From Chimonanthus salicifolius (Eukaryota > Streptophyta > Magnoliopsida > Laurales > Calycanthaceae), in the NCBI GenBank assembly GCA_013350335.1, contig CM023535.1, positions 26,132,617 to 26,196,616 on the forward strand: a DNA stretch of 64,000 nt. Direction: 5' to 3'. The translations under genes were made by a program, and so were the position numbers. Positions 46,901 to 60,151 of the stretch are shown here, one piece after another; the stretch's first letter is position 1, and every line of letters starts with the position of its first letter. A model generated the notes under the pieces. It saw only the letters and a list, made by a program, of their open reading frames with translations. It ran no database searches and was not told the DNA's origin.

Positions 46901-47859
46901 AGTCTAACATGTGTAAGTAACTGCATTATAGTGATAATTACACATAAACATGATTTACATTTCTGATCACGTTCAATTCCATAGGTATGATATAAATAAT
47001 ACCAATATTGTTGATCAGATTGGAGCTTTATGATCTCAGTTGCCTACGTACCACGGCGTGGATCAGATAAACCGTAGTTTATTTGGGGAATCCCACATTT
47101 CATCATTCATTCATATCATGGTTTGACTTGGGAAATGGCCCTGCTCTTTCCTTGGGGAAATCACATACGGCTCATCTTTAACTCAACTGTTTAACCCTTG
47201 CAAACATCAGTTATGCGAGCCCATCCTTGAGATGGCACAACTTGACCTCATCATGGGTCATATGGTGTTGGACCCACTCTTCTCTTTCTAATCAGGTCCA
47301 AACCCATCAATTATATCCCATTTCCAACCACAAGAATTTATTTGGTGCACACATAACACATTACATCATACAAGCATGGGAAATCATTCAAGGCTTTACA
47401 TTATTGTGCATTTACACAAGCGTAACAAAATGTGCATTCTACCATACTTTCGTTACATCACAATCATGAAAATTCTCAACCAATTGCATGTAATTAAACA
47501 CTCCAAGTGTGTAGTGTTCCTCACTTGGGTTCTAACTAGCTTTCATGTCGATCTTGGGTCGACTGATTCCAAAATTGGGGAAGTTGGGCTTGAATCACAC
47601 ATCAACAACACATAAACAAGTATAAACCTCTTAATTAGGCCACCTAAGTGCTTAATTTGTTAATCACGACAAACCCCCAATTATACCCAAGTCTTTTCCC
47701 CTCGTTGAGGGCATTCAAGCTCAATTACATTCAAACCCCATGGGTTTGAGGGAGGGTTCCATCTCACTCAAGTAAAGGGAGACTATTATCATGTTTTCCC
47801 CATTTCCATCGACCTTCTAACTCAAGCTAGCATTTTTCCCAAATTCCCTCTAAGTCGAC
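46901..47859 (-). mobile_element. Solo LTR C, second piece
   Basis: Continues LTR C after element B (the TCATA duplication at 46896-46900 marks the join) until LTR D begins at 47860. No gene was seen; frames at 47227-47615 are chance. Confidence 0.8.
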
Positions 47860-50800
47860 TATCACGCCCTGCCACTCGTGGATCCGGAAAATGTGATTAT
47901 TTTTTTTATATATATTTAGTCCAAATCCTTTATCAAATTTCCATGGGCTGGATTCTCTATTTAACTAAAGGCCCAACATAAAAATGTCACACATGCTCTT
48001 CACACATGAATTCCAACCATGCGCTATAAATCCCATAAACAATCATAATTCACACAAAACAAAATATTCCATTAACTCATCAAAGTAGCATAAGAAAGTA
48101 TGGCAGTTAATACATGCTCAGATTTAGTATGTCACAGGAGACATAATTATCAAAAGTACATCATTAGCATGAAAATAGATATAATAAACATATTTCCCAT
48201 CAGTGGGTAATATGATAGCTTGCATAGGTTCCATCTCCTAAACGGCAGTAGAGGTTCCTCTGTTCCCTCCTCAGGTGCTAAACATGCATTGTAAAGGACG
48301 TGAGCTTACTAGCCCAGTGAAGAGAGGTCACAAAATAGCTTAACATATACCACATGATAATAAAGAACACAATGCAGTTAAATTCTCAAAATCATAAATA
48401 CTAGCAAGGTCAACTTTTCCCATTAATATGATCTGTCATTCTTACCAATACATGCCATTACACTTTCACAATTTCAACTGAAGCACTAAATAGGCTTCAC
48501 GGGCACAACTAAGTCCCAATTACATTAAGTTTTGACACGGTCAAAATGCAGCATCTTGTAAGAACTATATGACCCAATAGTCCGACCCACTGGTTGAAAT
48601 AGCTCAATGACTAAATGTGTGAAGGCATTTTTCCAATAGCAACTTTTTCATACCAGGTTTTTATTCGGCTCAATCCTTTTAGTAAAAGATTGGGCCGAGT
48701 TTAATTGCAATTAAGGGAACGAACGAAATTAGTGGAAATAATTCATAACCACTTATTGTATCATTTCTCACATTCCTCCGTGTGTGCCATCTTACTTAGG
48801 GTCTACACTGGAGAGTACTACAAATTTTCGAAATTCCGGTCTCATGACCCAATCATACATATCCTGCACAAATAACCACCACAACATACCACATAAAATT
48901 TTGAATTGACTACTGATGTTCATGCGCCTTCGTCTAATCCAATTAACCTATCAACGTCTAGACACGTAAATGGTTCCATTCTTCGTTTATAGACTACTAG
49001 ACCTCAACTGCCTGACACATTTACATGATTTTGTTCTAATAGTTAGAACAAATAATCATCCCTTACATTGAAGAGGTGTCAAGTCTTACTTTTTGGTCCA
49101 TTTAGTCTATTCCATTTATATAATAACCATGTGTCTCATGCATTGTATTAGAGTCTAGGTTTTTCAAACAATTTTGAAATAAGATACAGTTGAGTCTCCT
49201 CACCGTAATCTGGAGTGTCATTGCAAAAATCTATAAAATTGCAAAAATGTGTAAATATCGGCTCACAAAAAAATACACGCGTAGTATTAATAATCCTTTG
49301 ATTATTTTTCCTAGAAAATAAAGGAGGTGGTTGTGAGTCCACTTACATATTACTAGTTCATTTTACATTATATCAGAGGGGTTAGCCACCCAAAACAATC
49401 AATAAAAGAAAATCAAAGTACTCAGTGCCTTCTCTTTTATTTTCTTCTGGAAATGGCCATAGAGATATATTGAGAGAGGCCTAGAGGGTACAATACTGAA
49501 ATGTAAATAAAATACTCAGTGTCTTTTCTTGTATTGTCTTTTGGATAGAACCATGGAGACATATTGGGAGAGGCCCGGAGGTTATAATGCGGAAAAATAA
49601 ACACTCAATGCTGTAAACAAACACACAGAGAGTTAGAGTCAGTTCCATTTCAATTTAAAGGGTATACTTTATTGAAAAGTAAATAAATTTAAATACTGTT
49701 TCGGAACCAAGCTTTAGAACTTGATACTGTGCTCAAAACTTGTCTTAGAAACATGCTTCGGAACATGTTGAGTTCTTCGGAACTTCCGAAGTGAAGTCCT
49801 TGGTGCAGTCCCTTCGGAACCTGGTTTGGTCCCTTCAGAACTTCTGAACTTGCAGTCTCGGAATGTCTGAGACCGTCCTCGAATCGTCCGAACCCCGTCC
49901 AACAGAAGCTGAGAACAATTGGCCTCTGAGAGTTTCGGAACCTCCGAACAATGGTTTGGAACTTTCGAAGTCTGATCTTCAGAATTGCCGAGTCAAGTTC
50001 CCAGACCTGTCTTCTCCAGACAGTGACGGGACAGACATAACAATGAATCCAAAAACAGAGGGGTTTTTGGACTCGATTTCAAATTCCATCAGATCAGATG
50101 TGTTCTACATGTAGTCTACTGTATTTTTTAAATAAATTGGACACAAATTAACTAAGAATTTCTACTAATTTTGATGGTATAATCACCAATTACATGAATT
50201 TCAGATTTTCAAAAATCCATTTTTACACTCCATTAGAACTCGAAGCCTGCAAGCTACGATCGTAGCTTGCATGAATCATCGTTGATTCACCACCTATGCA
50301 GGTGCTTGGAAAATATTATTATTTTATTTTTATTTAAATTATTTAATTTTCAATCTTATCTTCATTATTTAGCTATGGAAAGGGACTCACTAGGTTAATC
50401 CAATCGGTCCAAAAGATTGGGTTTTAAAAATCATAAATGATATAAAAATCTAGAGGAAAATATATTTGAAAACCCATTGATGTAAGCAAAAACGACGTGT
50501 AGGCAAATTTTCATAAAAAGAATTGTCTTAATTTAAGTGGTCTTAAAGTTTCATTTTGGAAATCTAAAAATATAGGATGATTGATTAAGATACAGATTAA
50601 TCACAAGATATTTTCTTGTAATTCTCTGACTTCTATAATTATTTTAAAATTAATATTCTATGAATAGGGACCTCTCAGGGTCACATTTATTTGCATTTCT
50701 GAAAATTAATAAGACGAATTAAAAGTTCCAATAAACTCAGAATTAAGAATCATTGGGAGTGTGTGAATTTGAAAGTCTAATTAATTCAAATAAACAAGGT

Positions 50801-50993
50801 TTTATTAATGAGAAATTATAATTTTGCCCTTCCAACTTTAACGAGTTGGATCAATAGTTACTGAACTCAGATTAGGTTGACCATGGATCTTTCAGAAAAT
50901 CCACTCCATAATCTTAATGATTAATGGATCACAAATCACCATTAATGGCACAAAATCACACAATTTAGCCAAATTTTGGGTCGGGGTATTACA
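47860..50993 (-). mobile_element. Solo LTR D, element-B-like
   Basis: Plus-strand view: TATCACGCCC...GGGTCGGGGTATTACA, 3134 bp, matching the ends of B LTRs read backward. Flanks TCGAC (47855-47859) and TCGAG (50994-50998) are a 5-bp target duplication with one change. Interior text parallels LTR B in reverse: 'cttactagcccagtgaag' (about 48307-48325) and 'ttttgacacggtcaaaatgc' (about 48532-48551). No internal domain is present, so it formed by LTR-LTR recombination. The TCGGAA-type array is at about 49700-49985. Confidence 0.88.
49700..49985 (-). repeat. TTCGGAAC palindrome array in LTR D
   Basis: Repeated motifs include CTTCGGAACTTCCGAAG (about 49778), TTCAGAACTTCTGAA (about 49832), GTCTCGGAATGTCTGAGAC (about 49855) and TTTCGGAACCTCCGAA (about 49933). 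It is in the same relative place as the TCGGA..TCCGA array of element B but with a different centre. Confidence 0.8.
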
Positions 50994-50998
50994 TCGAG

Positions 50999-51862
50999 CC
51001 CTTCTTTAGGTTAGCCTAGTTCAACCCGAACCAAACTCCCAACTTGACCATACACAAGCTCAATTTTCGACATTCTCCAATTTTCCCCAAATTTTCTTTC
51101 CCCTACATAGGTTCCAAACCCATTTGGGCTTAAATCTAGCCCATGCAAAGCTCCGCATCAAATCCCATTTCTTCTCCATTCACTCTTCCCCATTTAGACC
51201 TACATTCCATTTTAAACTCCACTCCACTAAAATCTCTAACAAAATCACAACATTGAAGAGAAAAGAAAGTGGAAGAGTAATGTGGTTACCTTTGGGAGGA
51301 AGAAAATACAAGAGGGGAGGAGCCTGAGATGAGTCCAACTCCAATCTAGCACATGCAATGGGTGGTTTGGGGGAAAAGAGGGAGAAAGAGGGTACTGGTT
51401 CAGTTGGAAGGGGTTCTCATGGAGCTGGGAAGGAGATGAGGAGAGTGGAAGTGAAATTTTTGCTCAAACGGGGTTTAAATACCCAACCTTAAGTCGCAAG
51501 ATCGATCGGACCGATGCCCATTTTTGTTCGGACCTACAGTGCTCAGAATTGTTCCTCAACTGCTCTCTGAAGGTCGAACCGACAAAGGTCAGGTGCTTTG
51601 GTTGGTTTTCTATTCAACCTCTGCCTCTGAAGGTCCAACCGTTGACTTTCATTGGTTCCACCGACGCTGTTGGTGGAATTGACCCCTACACCAATTTTAT
51701 TTTTCATTTTATTTTCCATATTCCTTCACTAAGGCCTTCTAAATATGGCCTTGGTATACATTTCTATTAATTAGGACCCACATGGCGCCCCCAAGTATTT
51801 CCACACCCGTGAATTTAGTCCATTTATTAAAATTAAGCCAACTTAAGGGTGGGGTCGTTATA
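50999..51862 (-). mobile_element. Solo LTR C, third piece
   Basis: Right end of LTR C (the minus-strand start of the LTR). It contains a TTTAAATAC box near 51474 (TATA-like on the minus strand) and, to its right, GATCGGACCGATG and GGTCGAACCGAC-type inverted motifs (about 51500-51660). It ends GGGGTCGTTATA before AATCA at 51863-51867. Confidence 0.85.
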
Positions 51863-51867
51863 AATCA

Positions 51868-52224
51868 TGTTCAAGAGTGGGATCTCTCTCACCTTGTTCT
51901 CCTAATTCGTGCTTCGATCCTCTGTAAAGTGATTATTGCTCACTCCAAATTGATTAGGAACTGGTTAAATCACAAGTTACATGAACATCACAATGCAAAC
52001 ATAACACATTTCAATTTAATCCAAATTAAAAAGGGCTCTAACTACACAATTTGGGTCATAGCCCCAAGGGTAGCCAACTCTAATTGCCCCAAGGTTCCTC
52101 TTTAGGCAAGGAATTTGACCTCAAGTCCACTCCATTTCACTTTCAACAATGATCAATTAATATGGGGAGATCTACACTCTCCCCAATTTCATTAGCCCAA
52201 GCCAAGGGTTCTGATGCATGCATT
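51868..52224 (-). mobile_element. LTR-like host DNA, continuation of 33490-34056
   Basis: Follows the second AATCA. The text ('gtgggatctctctcaccttgtt', 'ggggagatctacactctcccc') parallels the corresponding region of LTR C (47700-47800), suggesting a related gypsy LTR on the minus strand. No gene. Confidence 0.4.
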
Positions 52225-52442
52225 TGGTTGAATTAGTGAAATTCATCAGTAGGCTAGCCGTTTTCAAAGTATGGTCTCTGAAAGACCCAACGCAACCGAT
52301 TACGATTCGTAAAAGGATTTTGCCTTCGCAAGGAATTGTTCAAATAATATCCCAACTTATTGTACAAGTTTCCCATGAATTCGAAATAGCCTATGGATTT
52401 CTTTCGATTAGGCCTTTTCTAATTGAATTAGATCAAGAATAG
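52218..52442 (+). other. Gene-like short frame, unidentified
   Basis: 74 codons from ATG; the clean part reads VWSLKDPTQPITIRKRILPS and SHEFEIAYGFLSIRPFLIEL. The composition, and the A-rich sequence after it to 52540, look unlike the surrounding LTR DNA and reminded me of organelle DNA, but I could not match it to any plastid or mitochondrial gene. It could equally be chance. Confidence 0.2.
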
Positions 52443-52546
52443 CGGAAGTAAATTAAAAGAAAAAAGATGATGAATTCGATTATTGTATTACCTAATAAAA
52501 GAAAATCGTGAAACTAATTGAATTCAAAAATTAATTGGTACTTACT

Positions 52547-54341
52547 TGTTAGTGCCCCAACTTGCCGAGTCACCTATTTGTCAATTCCATGACTTATGTG
52601 AAGCATTGTCTCAGAAGTTTGAAGCAACGATCAAGACTCGTGATGAAAATTGAAGAACTCAAGCATTGGAGGATCAAGTGAGGATTCACCATCACTATGT
52701 ATGGCAATAAAAAATAGGTATTATGGCCATAGATGACTTTAGGCAGTACCCACACCTTAGAAAGTACTATCCCTAGTCTTAGAAGAACAAATGGTTAAAA
52801 TCATATGAAGCCTAGTAAGGTTGCTTGACAGTGAATTGGAAGCAAACTTGGAAATATGAATTATGTTCACTATCAGCAGGACCAGTCGTATCTAACCGAC
52901 CCCTCGGTGCAGTCAGGATGACCCATATGGTAAAATACTGGTTTGCCCGAATGACATTAGGTTCTGGAACATTAAAATGTCATTCTAGGTTTGCCTCTTA
53001 TTGAGAGTCTCGTATGCACCGACTCCTCGGTGAAAGGCTGAAACAACCCCTCATGGTCAACGACTCCTTGATCGAGATCTTGAGTTCTGAAACTCTGAAC
53101 GCATGTGGACTCTAAAAAAAACAAACATATCGGCAATTAAAGACCGATTGAGAGTACCAGGACCGACCTGTCGGTAATGGGCGACAAATCATTCTTCATA
53201 ACAGGTTTTCAAAGTGGAAACTATTGTCAAGCATGTTTTACACCAGAACGAACCTCTCATATGAACCGACCTCTCGGTACCATAAGTGTCAATCCATTGG
53301 TGACAACAATATGTCGACCGGAAAAAATATTACTGTTGGGAGTGCACTTAATGCACAACGGTTGGAATTGTAACGGTAACATTTCTAGTCACCGACCCCT
53401 TGGTGTGACCAACCTATCGGTATATTACTGTTACTTCAACTGGTTGTCTTCGTTATATAAACTAATCCTTATGCAACCAGTTGGGATTCTTTTTAGCAAA
53501 TCAATTGGACCCTCATCATTACCAATAAGGTTAAACAAGGGCCAAAAAAATGATCACTCTCTCCATACACTACACTTATCAAATATCCAATCTTCTTGAT
53601 TGTGATTAAGAGAGAGAAAGAAAGAAATATAGATCTAGGAATCCATTGGCACATCTAAATCCTAGAGACCTCCCATAGATTGTGATTGAGCATACATAAG
53701 GCACATCTTCGACATCATCGACATCACATTGGGAGAGCATCCTCAAGAAGCATACAGTGAGCTCATACAAACGCAAGTGTTTCTTAGTGATTTTATTTTA
53801 TAAATCATCCTGTGAGGTGGAAGAAGCCGGAACCACTAAAAAAATAGAGGGATAAGGAAGCAAACCTTGGGTTAGTCGAACATTTCAAAATCTAGGGCAA
53901 GTGGATTAAGGAGAGGTACTCCGGAACAATTATAAAAAACTCTAGAGCGTTGTCTCTGGCACAGTGGTGGGTGGAATTCCCAGCCAATTGAGTGAGGTGG
54001 AATTCCTATTCTATTTGTGAGGGTGCAAGTCCCCACATAGTGAATTCCGGATAATCCAAGGTTGGGTGAGTCCTTAGAGTGCATGTAGGTTGTTTAACCG
54101 AACCAGTATAAATTGGTCTTGTGAGTGTTAATCTTTTCTTGTGTGATTGTACTTATAATTGTGCACACTTTTGATCACACAACCCATCTCTCTTGATTAA
54201 CATTATTAATTCGCTACAAAATTATTAATTAATCAAGAAATTTGTGAAGACCATAAAAATTGGGGATTGTCCTATTCACCCCCCCCCTTCCCTTTCTAGG
54301 GACAATCTCAGTCCTTGTTCTAGCACCTAAGGGAACTTTCA
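52547..54341 (+). mobile_element. Solo copia LTR F, SIRE-like
   Basis: TGTTAGTGCCCC...GGGAACTTTCA, 1795 bp, with exact target duplication TTACT (52542-52546 and 54342-54346). It ends with the SIRE-type 'tcctattcaccccccccc' block (about 54270). A TATA-like GTTATATAAAC lies at about 53452; five to six ACCGACC(C/T)CTCGGT palindromes (52890-53425) lie upstream. No internal domain, hence solo. Confidence 0.93.
52890..53425 (+). repeat. ACCGA..TCGGT palindrome array in LTR F
   Basis: ACCGACCCCTCGGTG (about 52898), ACCGACTCCTCGGTG (about 53008), ACCGACCTGTCGGTA (about 53163), ACCGACCTCTCGGTA (about 53265) and ACCGACCCCTTGGTG (about 53392) with a nearby ACCAACCTATCGGTA. All lie upstream of the TATA-like box at 53452. 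Confidence 0.88.
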
Positions 54342-54346
54342 TTACT

Positions 54347-54707
54347 TACTAAGGGGCGAAAATTGGAGTCCATAATCTTCAACAACTATAGAGAGTCACG
54401 AGAGAAATCCTCTCTCAGAAATAAACTTCAATTCATATTCAATGTGTGTAATTCAAATGGAGTTTATGGAGTACTTATGGAGTAAAAACTGGCAAAAAGT
54501 TAGTCTAACCCTGCCTTGGTCGACCACAACAAAGAAAGACTCTCTCTCTAAGAAATTCGAAAAATAAACAACTACCATGGATAGAATGTAGTCTTATTTA
54601 GACCATTTAATCCTAACCCTACACATGTAATCTAAAAATAATAAAAGGGTAAGATTAAAAGATAAAAACACTAAGTAGGTGGAGATAGTAAGCGGGAGCA
54701 CAAGTTG
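54347..54707. other. Unassigned between LTRs F and H
   Basis: 361 bp, no gene. It carries the AGTTG target site of LTR H at its right end (54703-54707) and continues at 59089. Confidence 0.45.
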
Positions 54708-57700
54708 TGTAACGCCCAGCCCTTTTTCATTAGCTTCTTCCCGTAAATCAGAGTCTATTTTTTTTTATAACAGAGTAGAGTGATAGAGAGCGGGACGTCA
54801 CGACGCGAGCTAAGTCCAAACTTCTAAAGTCCGACCCTTAACTGGCCAACCCTATGTGTGCATGGACTCAATCCATGAAACGGTTCACACATAACAATAT
54901 AAACATGCGGAATAAAGATCATAACATGCGGAAACATAATAGAACACAGTTCTATTCCATTCAGATAGCAAAGTACGTCAAGTCTTTAATCATCATTATC
55001 ATAACGTAATTATCAAATAAAACATCCAACCATAGCAAATTCAACTAAGTTATTACAATCCGAATTCTAGATACTCAAATTACAAGCCCATGAGTATCAT
55101 AAACAAAATATAAACTATAATCTTCCAAGCTCCTATGCCTAGCCCATTTCGCGTTCATCGTTCCCTTCGTTTCCTGTATCATCCACTAGGGTAGAAGTAG
55201 GGCGTTAGAACAACGCGCCCAGTAGGTATTCCAAGTAAGGCTAACACATGGGTTAGTACCAAAAATCCAAACATAATATATATCAAAACCAGTTATAATA
55301 AATCGTACCATACTTATAAAGCATCGCATCCAAAACAGTGTATGATAATAGAGATCCAATCATACCGATAAAAATCAGAATCCTTACATGATAATAAAGA
55401 TCATAATCATGCCCATTCAATGCCATGCCATTCTATCATATGCAATGAGTCCCACCCATCACATGTACATAATAGTACACACCACATAGGTCTTTCGGAC
55501 GCCCCGACGGAGTGTGAACCCTCTGGTTACATTTCATACATAGTATCCTCTTGATGGAGTGCTCCTCATCAAGGTATCCCCCATGATTCTATTACGGACG
55601 CCCCGACGGAGTGTGGATCTCCGGTTATATTTCATACACAGTATCCTCTTGATGGAATGCTCCTCATCAAGGTATCCCCCCACGAATGTTTTACGGACGC
55701 CCCGACGGAGTGTGGGTCTCCAATTACCGTTCATCCCTCCCATGCCATGCATGAGATGCAAATGTCCACATGCTATGCAATTATACAAATCATAGCATTT
55801 AAAAGCTTATATTTGAAACATAAACAACACATGCTATTTTATCATATAAATATAGCATTTAAACTCACATTTTGAAACATATCCTTTGCAATATAAATTC
55901 ATCAAATCAAGATAAAAACAATGTAAATAAACCCATGGTTTCAAAGAGGTGGAACCCTACCAAAGACCGCTAACGTGTCCTTGCGTCTTTTGTCCGATAA
56001 CTGCTCACGATCGTAAACACCTTGTGAGGTCCCGTTACCTTATAATATAACAATCAATCAAAACCAAGTCCCACTTGATTTACAATAATGTTTAAGTCCA
56101 TAAACAAATCCCCATGGGGTTCGGCCATACACCATAGCCGAACCCATGGCCTACCATTTTCACGCTTATTTACCAAATTGCCATTGGTTTAATCTTTAGT
56201 TAATATTTCATTTTAATATGCCAAACATAGTCCCTATGTCCACCAAGCAATTCCCATGGGGTTCGGCCATACACCATGGCTGAACCCATGGTCCATTAAT
56301 TACTTAATTACGATAATGCCATTATACCACTTTTATGCATTAAGCTAATGATAAACAAGTTAATCATCTAAGGCCAGCAAACCTTCCCCATGGGGTTCGG
56401 CCATACACCATGGCCGAACCCATGGTCCCTTATTTTTCACTTAATTACCAAAATGCCATCCATGGCTATAATTCCATTATTCTCACCCTTTATCCCTTTA
56501 AAATACAGACAAACATAAACCCATAAAATTGGTTCATAAAATAATCCATTTATCTTGATTCATGGGGTTCGGCCACAACCATGGCCGAACCCTATATGAT
56601 ATCTTAATTCCATTTAAATTACAATTTTGCCATTCATCGCCAACCTTCCATCTTAGCATGTATTCACAACTTTGCCCTTGGTTTAATCATTTCAAACCTT
56701 CCACTCCTTAACACATAAACACAATAGACCCATAACTGAATCATGGGGTTCGGCCAAGCACCATGCCCGAACCCTATGATGTCTAACTCCCAATTATTTA
56801 CATTGCATCCCTTATTAGAAACTTACTAATTAAATCAATATTCCATAATTAGAAACTTTTCTAATTTAATCTCCACCTTCCAAAATCAACCCATTCCTTC
56901 CATTCTTAGATCCTTTCTAAATTTAAACTCCACCTTCCATATTTAGAAACTTTCTGAATTAATATCCAACTCCATAATTAGAAAGTCCTTAAATAGAAGG
57001 TCCATATTTAAAAACTTTCTAAATTCATATATACCACTTCCATAAGTAAACCCTAGTGGGGTTTGGCCATACACCATGGCCGAACCTCACCCATAGAGAC
57101 AAATCCATCATTTTTCATTCACTTTCTAAATTAGTAACCAAGTCCAATATAAATTCCTTAATAATTTAAATCCATAATTAAACCTCATGGGGTTCGGCCA
57201 TACATCATGGCCGAACCCATGATCCTCCATTTTATTATGTATTTACAAAACTGCCATTCCTTTAAAACATAACCATTACTTCTCCAATTTAACCCTTTAA
57301 AATCATAGACCTTTCCCATCATTTTCCATGTTCTAAGTACATGAACATAATTCCATAAATATTTATGGGGTTCGGCCATACTCCATGGCCGAACCCATGG
57401 TCTAGAATCTTCACCAAAAATCATTCAAACATCCATTAAAATTTCATACATTAAACCATGTCTTTTCATGAAATCACCAAAGTCCCTCCATGTTTTCCTA
57501 TCAAACGGTTCATTAAAATTTCATAATCATCCAATCATTTTCTTCCATGGGGTACGGCCATGCACATGACCGAACCCTATGGTTCCATGCTTCCCCTTTT
57601 ATAATCCATACAAAACCTCCTAACCGTCCATGGTTTTCTTCATTAAAATTTATTAACCAAATCCCATATTTTTCCTCATTAAAACTCCATAAATTATAAG

Positions 57701-59083
57701 CAACAACCTTCCATGGGGTTCGGCCCTTCATCATGGCCGAACCCTATGGTTTATCCAATTCTCTTAAACCATCTAAACCCATAAATCAAACCATGTCTTT
57801 CCATGGTTTCCATCTTTCAAACTTTAATTAAATTACCATAGTCTTTCCATGGGGTTCAGCCATGCACCATGGCTGAACCCTATGGTTCATCATTCCATTA
57901 AAAATACCAAAATCCTCTCCCAATCTTCTTCCATGGGGTTCGGCCATACACCATGGCCGAACCCTATGGTTCTTTTCTTTTTAAACAAAAATTATAAAAT
58001 CATTTACTGGTTCCGCGACTCCTTCGGTTTTCCATCGCTCCGATTAGTTCTTCCTCTTCCAATTCTTTTCTTCCTTGGCCTTCTCTCCTCCAAAATCTTT
58101 CTCACTTTACTGGCTGCCTTCTCTTCCTTTGAATAAAACTCCAATTGGCCAATGCTAAGATATAATTGCCGTGAGCCCTTCTCCTTTGTTTTATAAAAAC
58201 TCCACACGGCCAATCTTATTTAGACAATGCCTGTGTGCACTATTTTTGTTTTATAAAAGTTCCATATTTAGACAATGCCTTGCGCCCTTGATGCCTTTCT
58301 TTTATTAAACCCCTCCTTGGTCCCAACTTAGACAATGCCGTGTGCCTCTCCTTCTTTATAAAACCTCCACCTAATCCAAGATAGAAAGTGCCATCCTTAG
58401 GCCGTGTGTCCCTTGCTAAAATAACCCTTGCCGTGTGCACTACCCTTGTTTGTGGCTGCCTCCCTTTCATCAACCTTCCAATCGGTCCTATCTATACTTA
58501 GAAGGTGCCATGATCCTTCATTTAGCAATTCCCTTTAGAGCCGTTTCAAATCAAGGAAGACCCTCTTTAAAGAGATCTTATGCGCATATCACATGGATAC
58601 CCTATCTTCATACACGGCAAAGCAATTTCTTTATTTTTGTTTAGTCATCTTCTTTATTTAATAATTCCCTAATATCATTCTTAATCAAGGGAAAGGATCC
58701 TTTTAAAAAAATACTCCAACATATTATGCGCATATAACTCTTTGATTTTTGTGATATAAAATCTTATATTGTATGCGCATATCCCATGGATTAAATATCT
58801 CATAATCGACCAAGTAATATCCCATACATAGCCATGCAACTCCTAAAATCTTTCCATCATATCTTCCATGCGCATGCAATTAATCCAAATCCCTTATTTA
58901 TATAAATTGCATTACTAATTAAATTCAGCCCATTTAATTTTTATTAAAACCCTTTCCATAATCCGTTGGGTCTTAATTGGGCAAAGACCCAACACTTTAC
59001 CCATATAAGATCCATATCTAAAAATTCACAATTAAATGGGTAATTTCCGTAAATATTTACAACTTGAAATTCCGGGTGTTACA
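54708..59083 (-). mobile_element. Solo family-A LTR H, 4.4 kb
   Basis: Plus-strand view: TGTAACGCCC...CCGGGTGTTACA, 4376 bp, with exact target duplication AGTTG (54703-54707 and 59084-59088). Read on the minus strand it matches the family-A layout: about twelve GGTTCGGCCAT...ATGGCCGAACC hairpins (56105-57965) and three copies of the CTCCGTCGGGGCGTCCG repeat (55480-55735). The short frames on both strands between 55534 and 58644 come from these repeats. No internal domain is present. Confidence 0.93.
56105..57965 (-). repeat. Twelve GGTTCGGCC hairpins in LTR H
   Basis: At about 56109, 56260, 56394, 56565, 56746, 57057, 57187, 57368, 57551, 57715, 57855 and 57935. Most read GGGTTCGGCCATACACCATGGCCGAACC; a few have single changes such as GGTACGGCC or GGTTCAGCC. 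The centre ATACACCATGG is itself partly palindromic. Spacing is about 80-310 bp. Confidence 0.92.
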
Positions 59084-59088
59084 AGTTG

Positions 59089-60151
59089 CTATGTGGAGGA
59101 ATCCACATGGGACTTTCGCCACCTCCTTTCCTTCACAGCAACTTTCACCTCCTTTCTCTTCTTAATTTACATGCCACTAGCATGGGAGAGTTCTCTCCAG
59201 TGTTGAAAAGTGTCCTTTGATATAATTGGATGAGGCTTGGGCAAAATTGGGCATGGAAGATTGGGCTTTAACAGGCTGGCCCGACTCATTCTGGATAATT
59301 GGGTCACGTCTAACTAAATGAATGAAGGGTGTCCTCGATCAAAATGCTTTATATAAGTCATAACAATCTGCTCTGATGGATCAAGGTTCACAAAAGAAGT
59401 GTCTAATTGTGGATCATTGGGCTGGATAAGATGGATGACCTCATCAGGTTCCTCTAAATTGGAAACCTAACCCTCTCCTAAGGCCCTCAAGCCCATGGCA
59501 TTCCCAATTCCCTCTTCACCTAAGTTAAACCCCATGAATTTTAAGCCCAATGTCCCTTCTCAGCAATCTTCAGGGTTACTCTCATAGTTCAACTCTATCT
59601 CATGCCCCACACCCAGCTCTACTTCTGCATTCCCCAATCATAACTCACCTCATGGAGACCCATTCTCCATGCATGCCTCCAAACAAAACCCAATTCAGTT
59701 TTAAGTCTCTCATTTAAAATCTAAATCTCCATTCCCCATTTGATCTTGTTTTTCTAAGTGGAACCCAGATATCAACACATTTTAGTCCATGGCTTTTAAG
59801 AAATTCAGAAACATCAAATGAGGGATTTGAAAATTACCTTAGGAGGTGAAAACCTAAAGGAGAATGGAGTTTGAAGGCTTTCTACACTCTCTTTGGACAC
59901 ATGTAAAGGTGTGGGAGAAGAGGCTAGGTTGGTTGGGAGCTAGTAATCCGAAAGAGAAGGACAAATGGTCATTCTCAAAACATGCCAACTTATATATACT
60001 GGTCATTTTCCCACGCCCTTGGACCCTACTCGAGTGCGACTCAAATTTTGGGTATCTGTAAATTGATCTGGAAATGCCCTCGAGCCCTAGCTCGAGCAAT
60101 CAAGAGCCACCTTCTGGGATTCATGCTCAAGCCCTAGAGCTTGGGCTCGAC
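59089..60151 (-). mobile_element. Gypsy LTR-like fragment M
   Basis: Resembles the promoter side of LTRs B and C read backward: 'aaattaccttaggaggtgaaaac' (59832-59854; B has 'gtgaaggtaaccactg'), a TTATATATACT box (59991) and, to its right, CTCGAGCCCTAGCTCGAGC-type motifs (60025-60150). It is probably one LTR with the pieces at 33490-34056, 51868-52224 and 54347-54707, cut on the right by LTR K. No gene. Confidence 0.45.

Noticed and set aside
52218..52442. Firm call of a plastid-derived insertion
   Set aside because: I could not match the peptide to any plastid gene, so it is left as unidentified.
56105..57965. CRISPR-like regular repeats
   Set aside because: Repeats are palindromic and fairly regular, but spacing varies from 80 to 310 bp, spacers are AT-rich LTR DNA, and this is a plant LTR with target duplications and no cas genes.
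55534..58644. Many short frames in LTR H
   Set aside because: They arise from the hairpin ladder and tandem repeats read in several frames.
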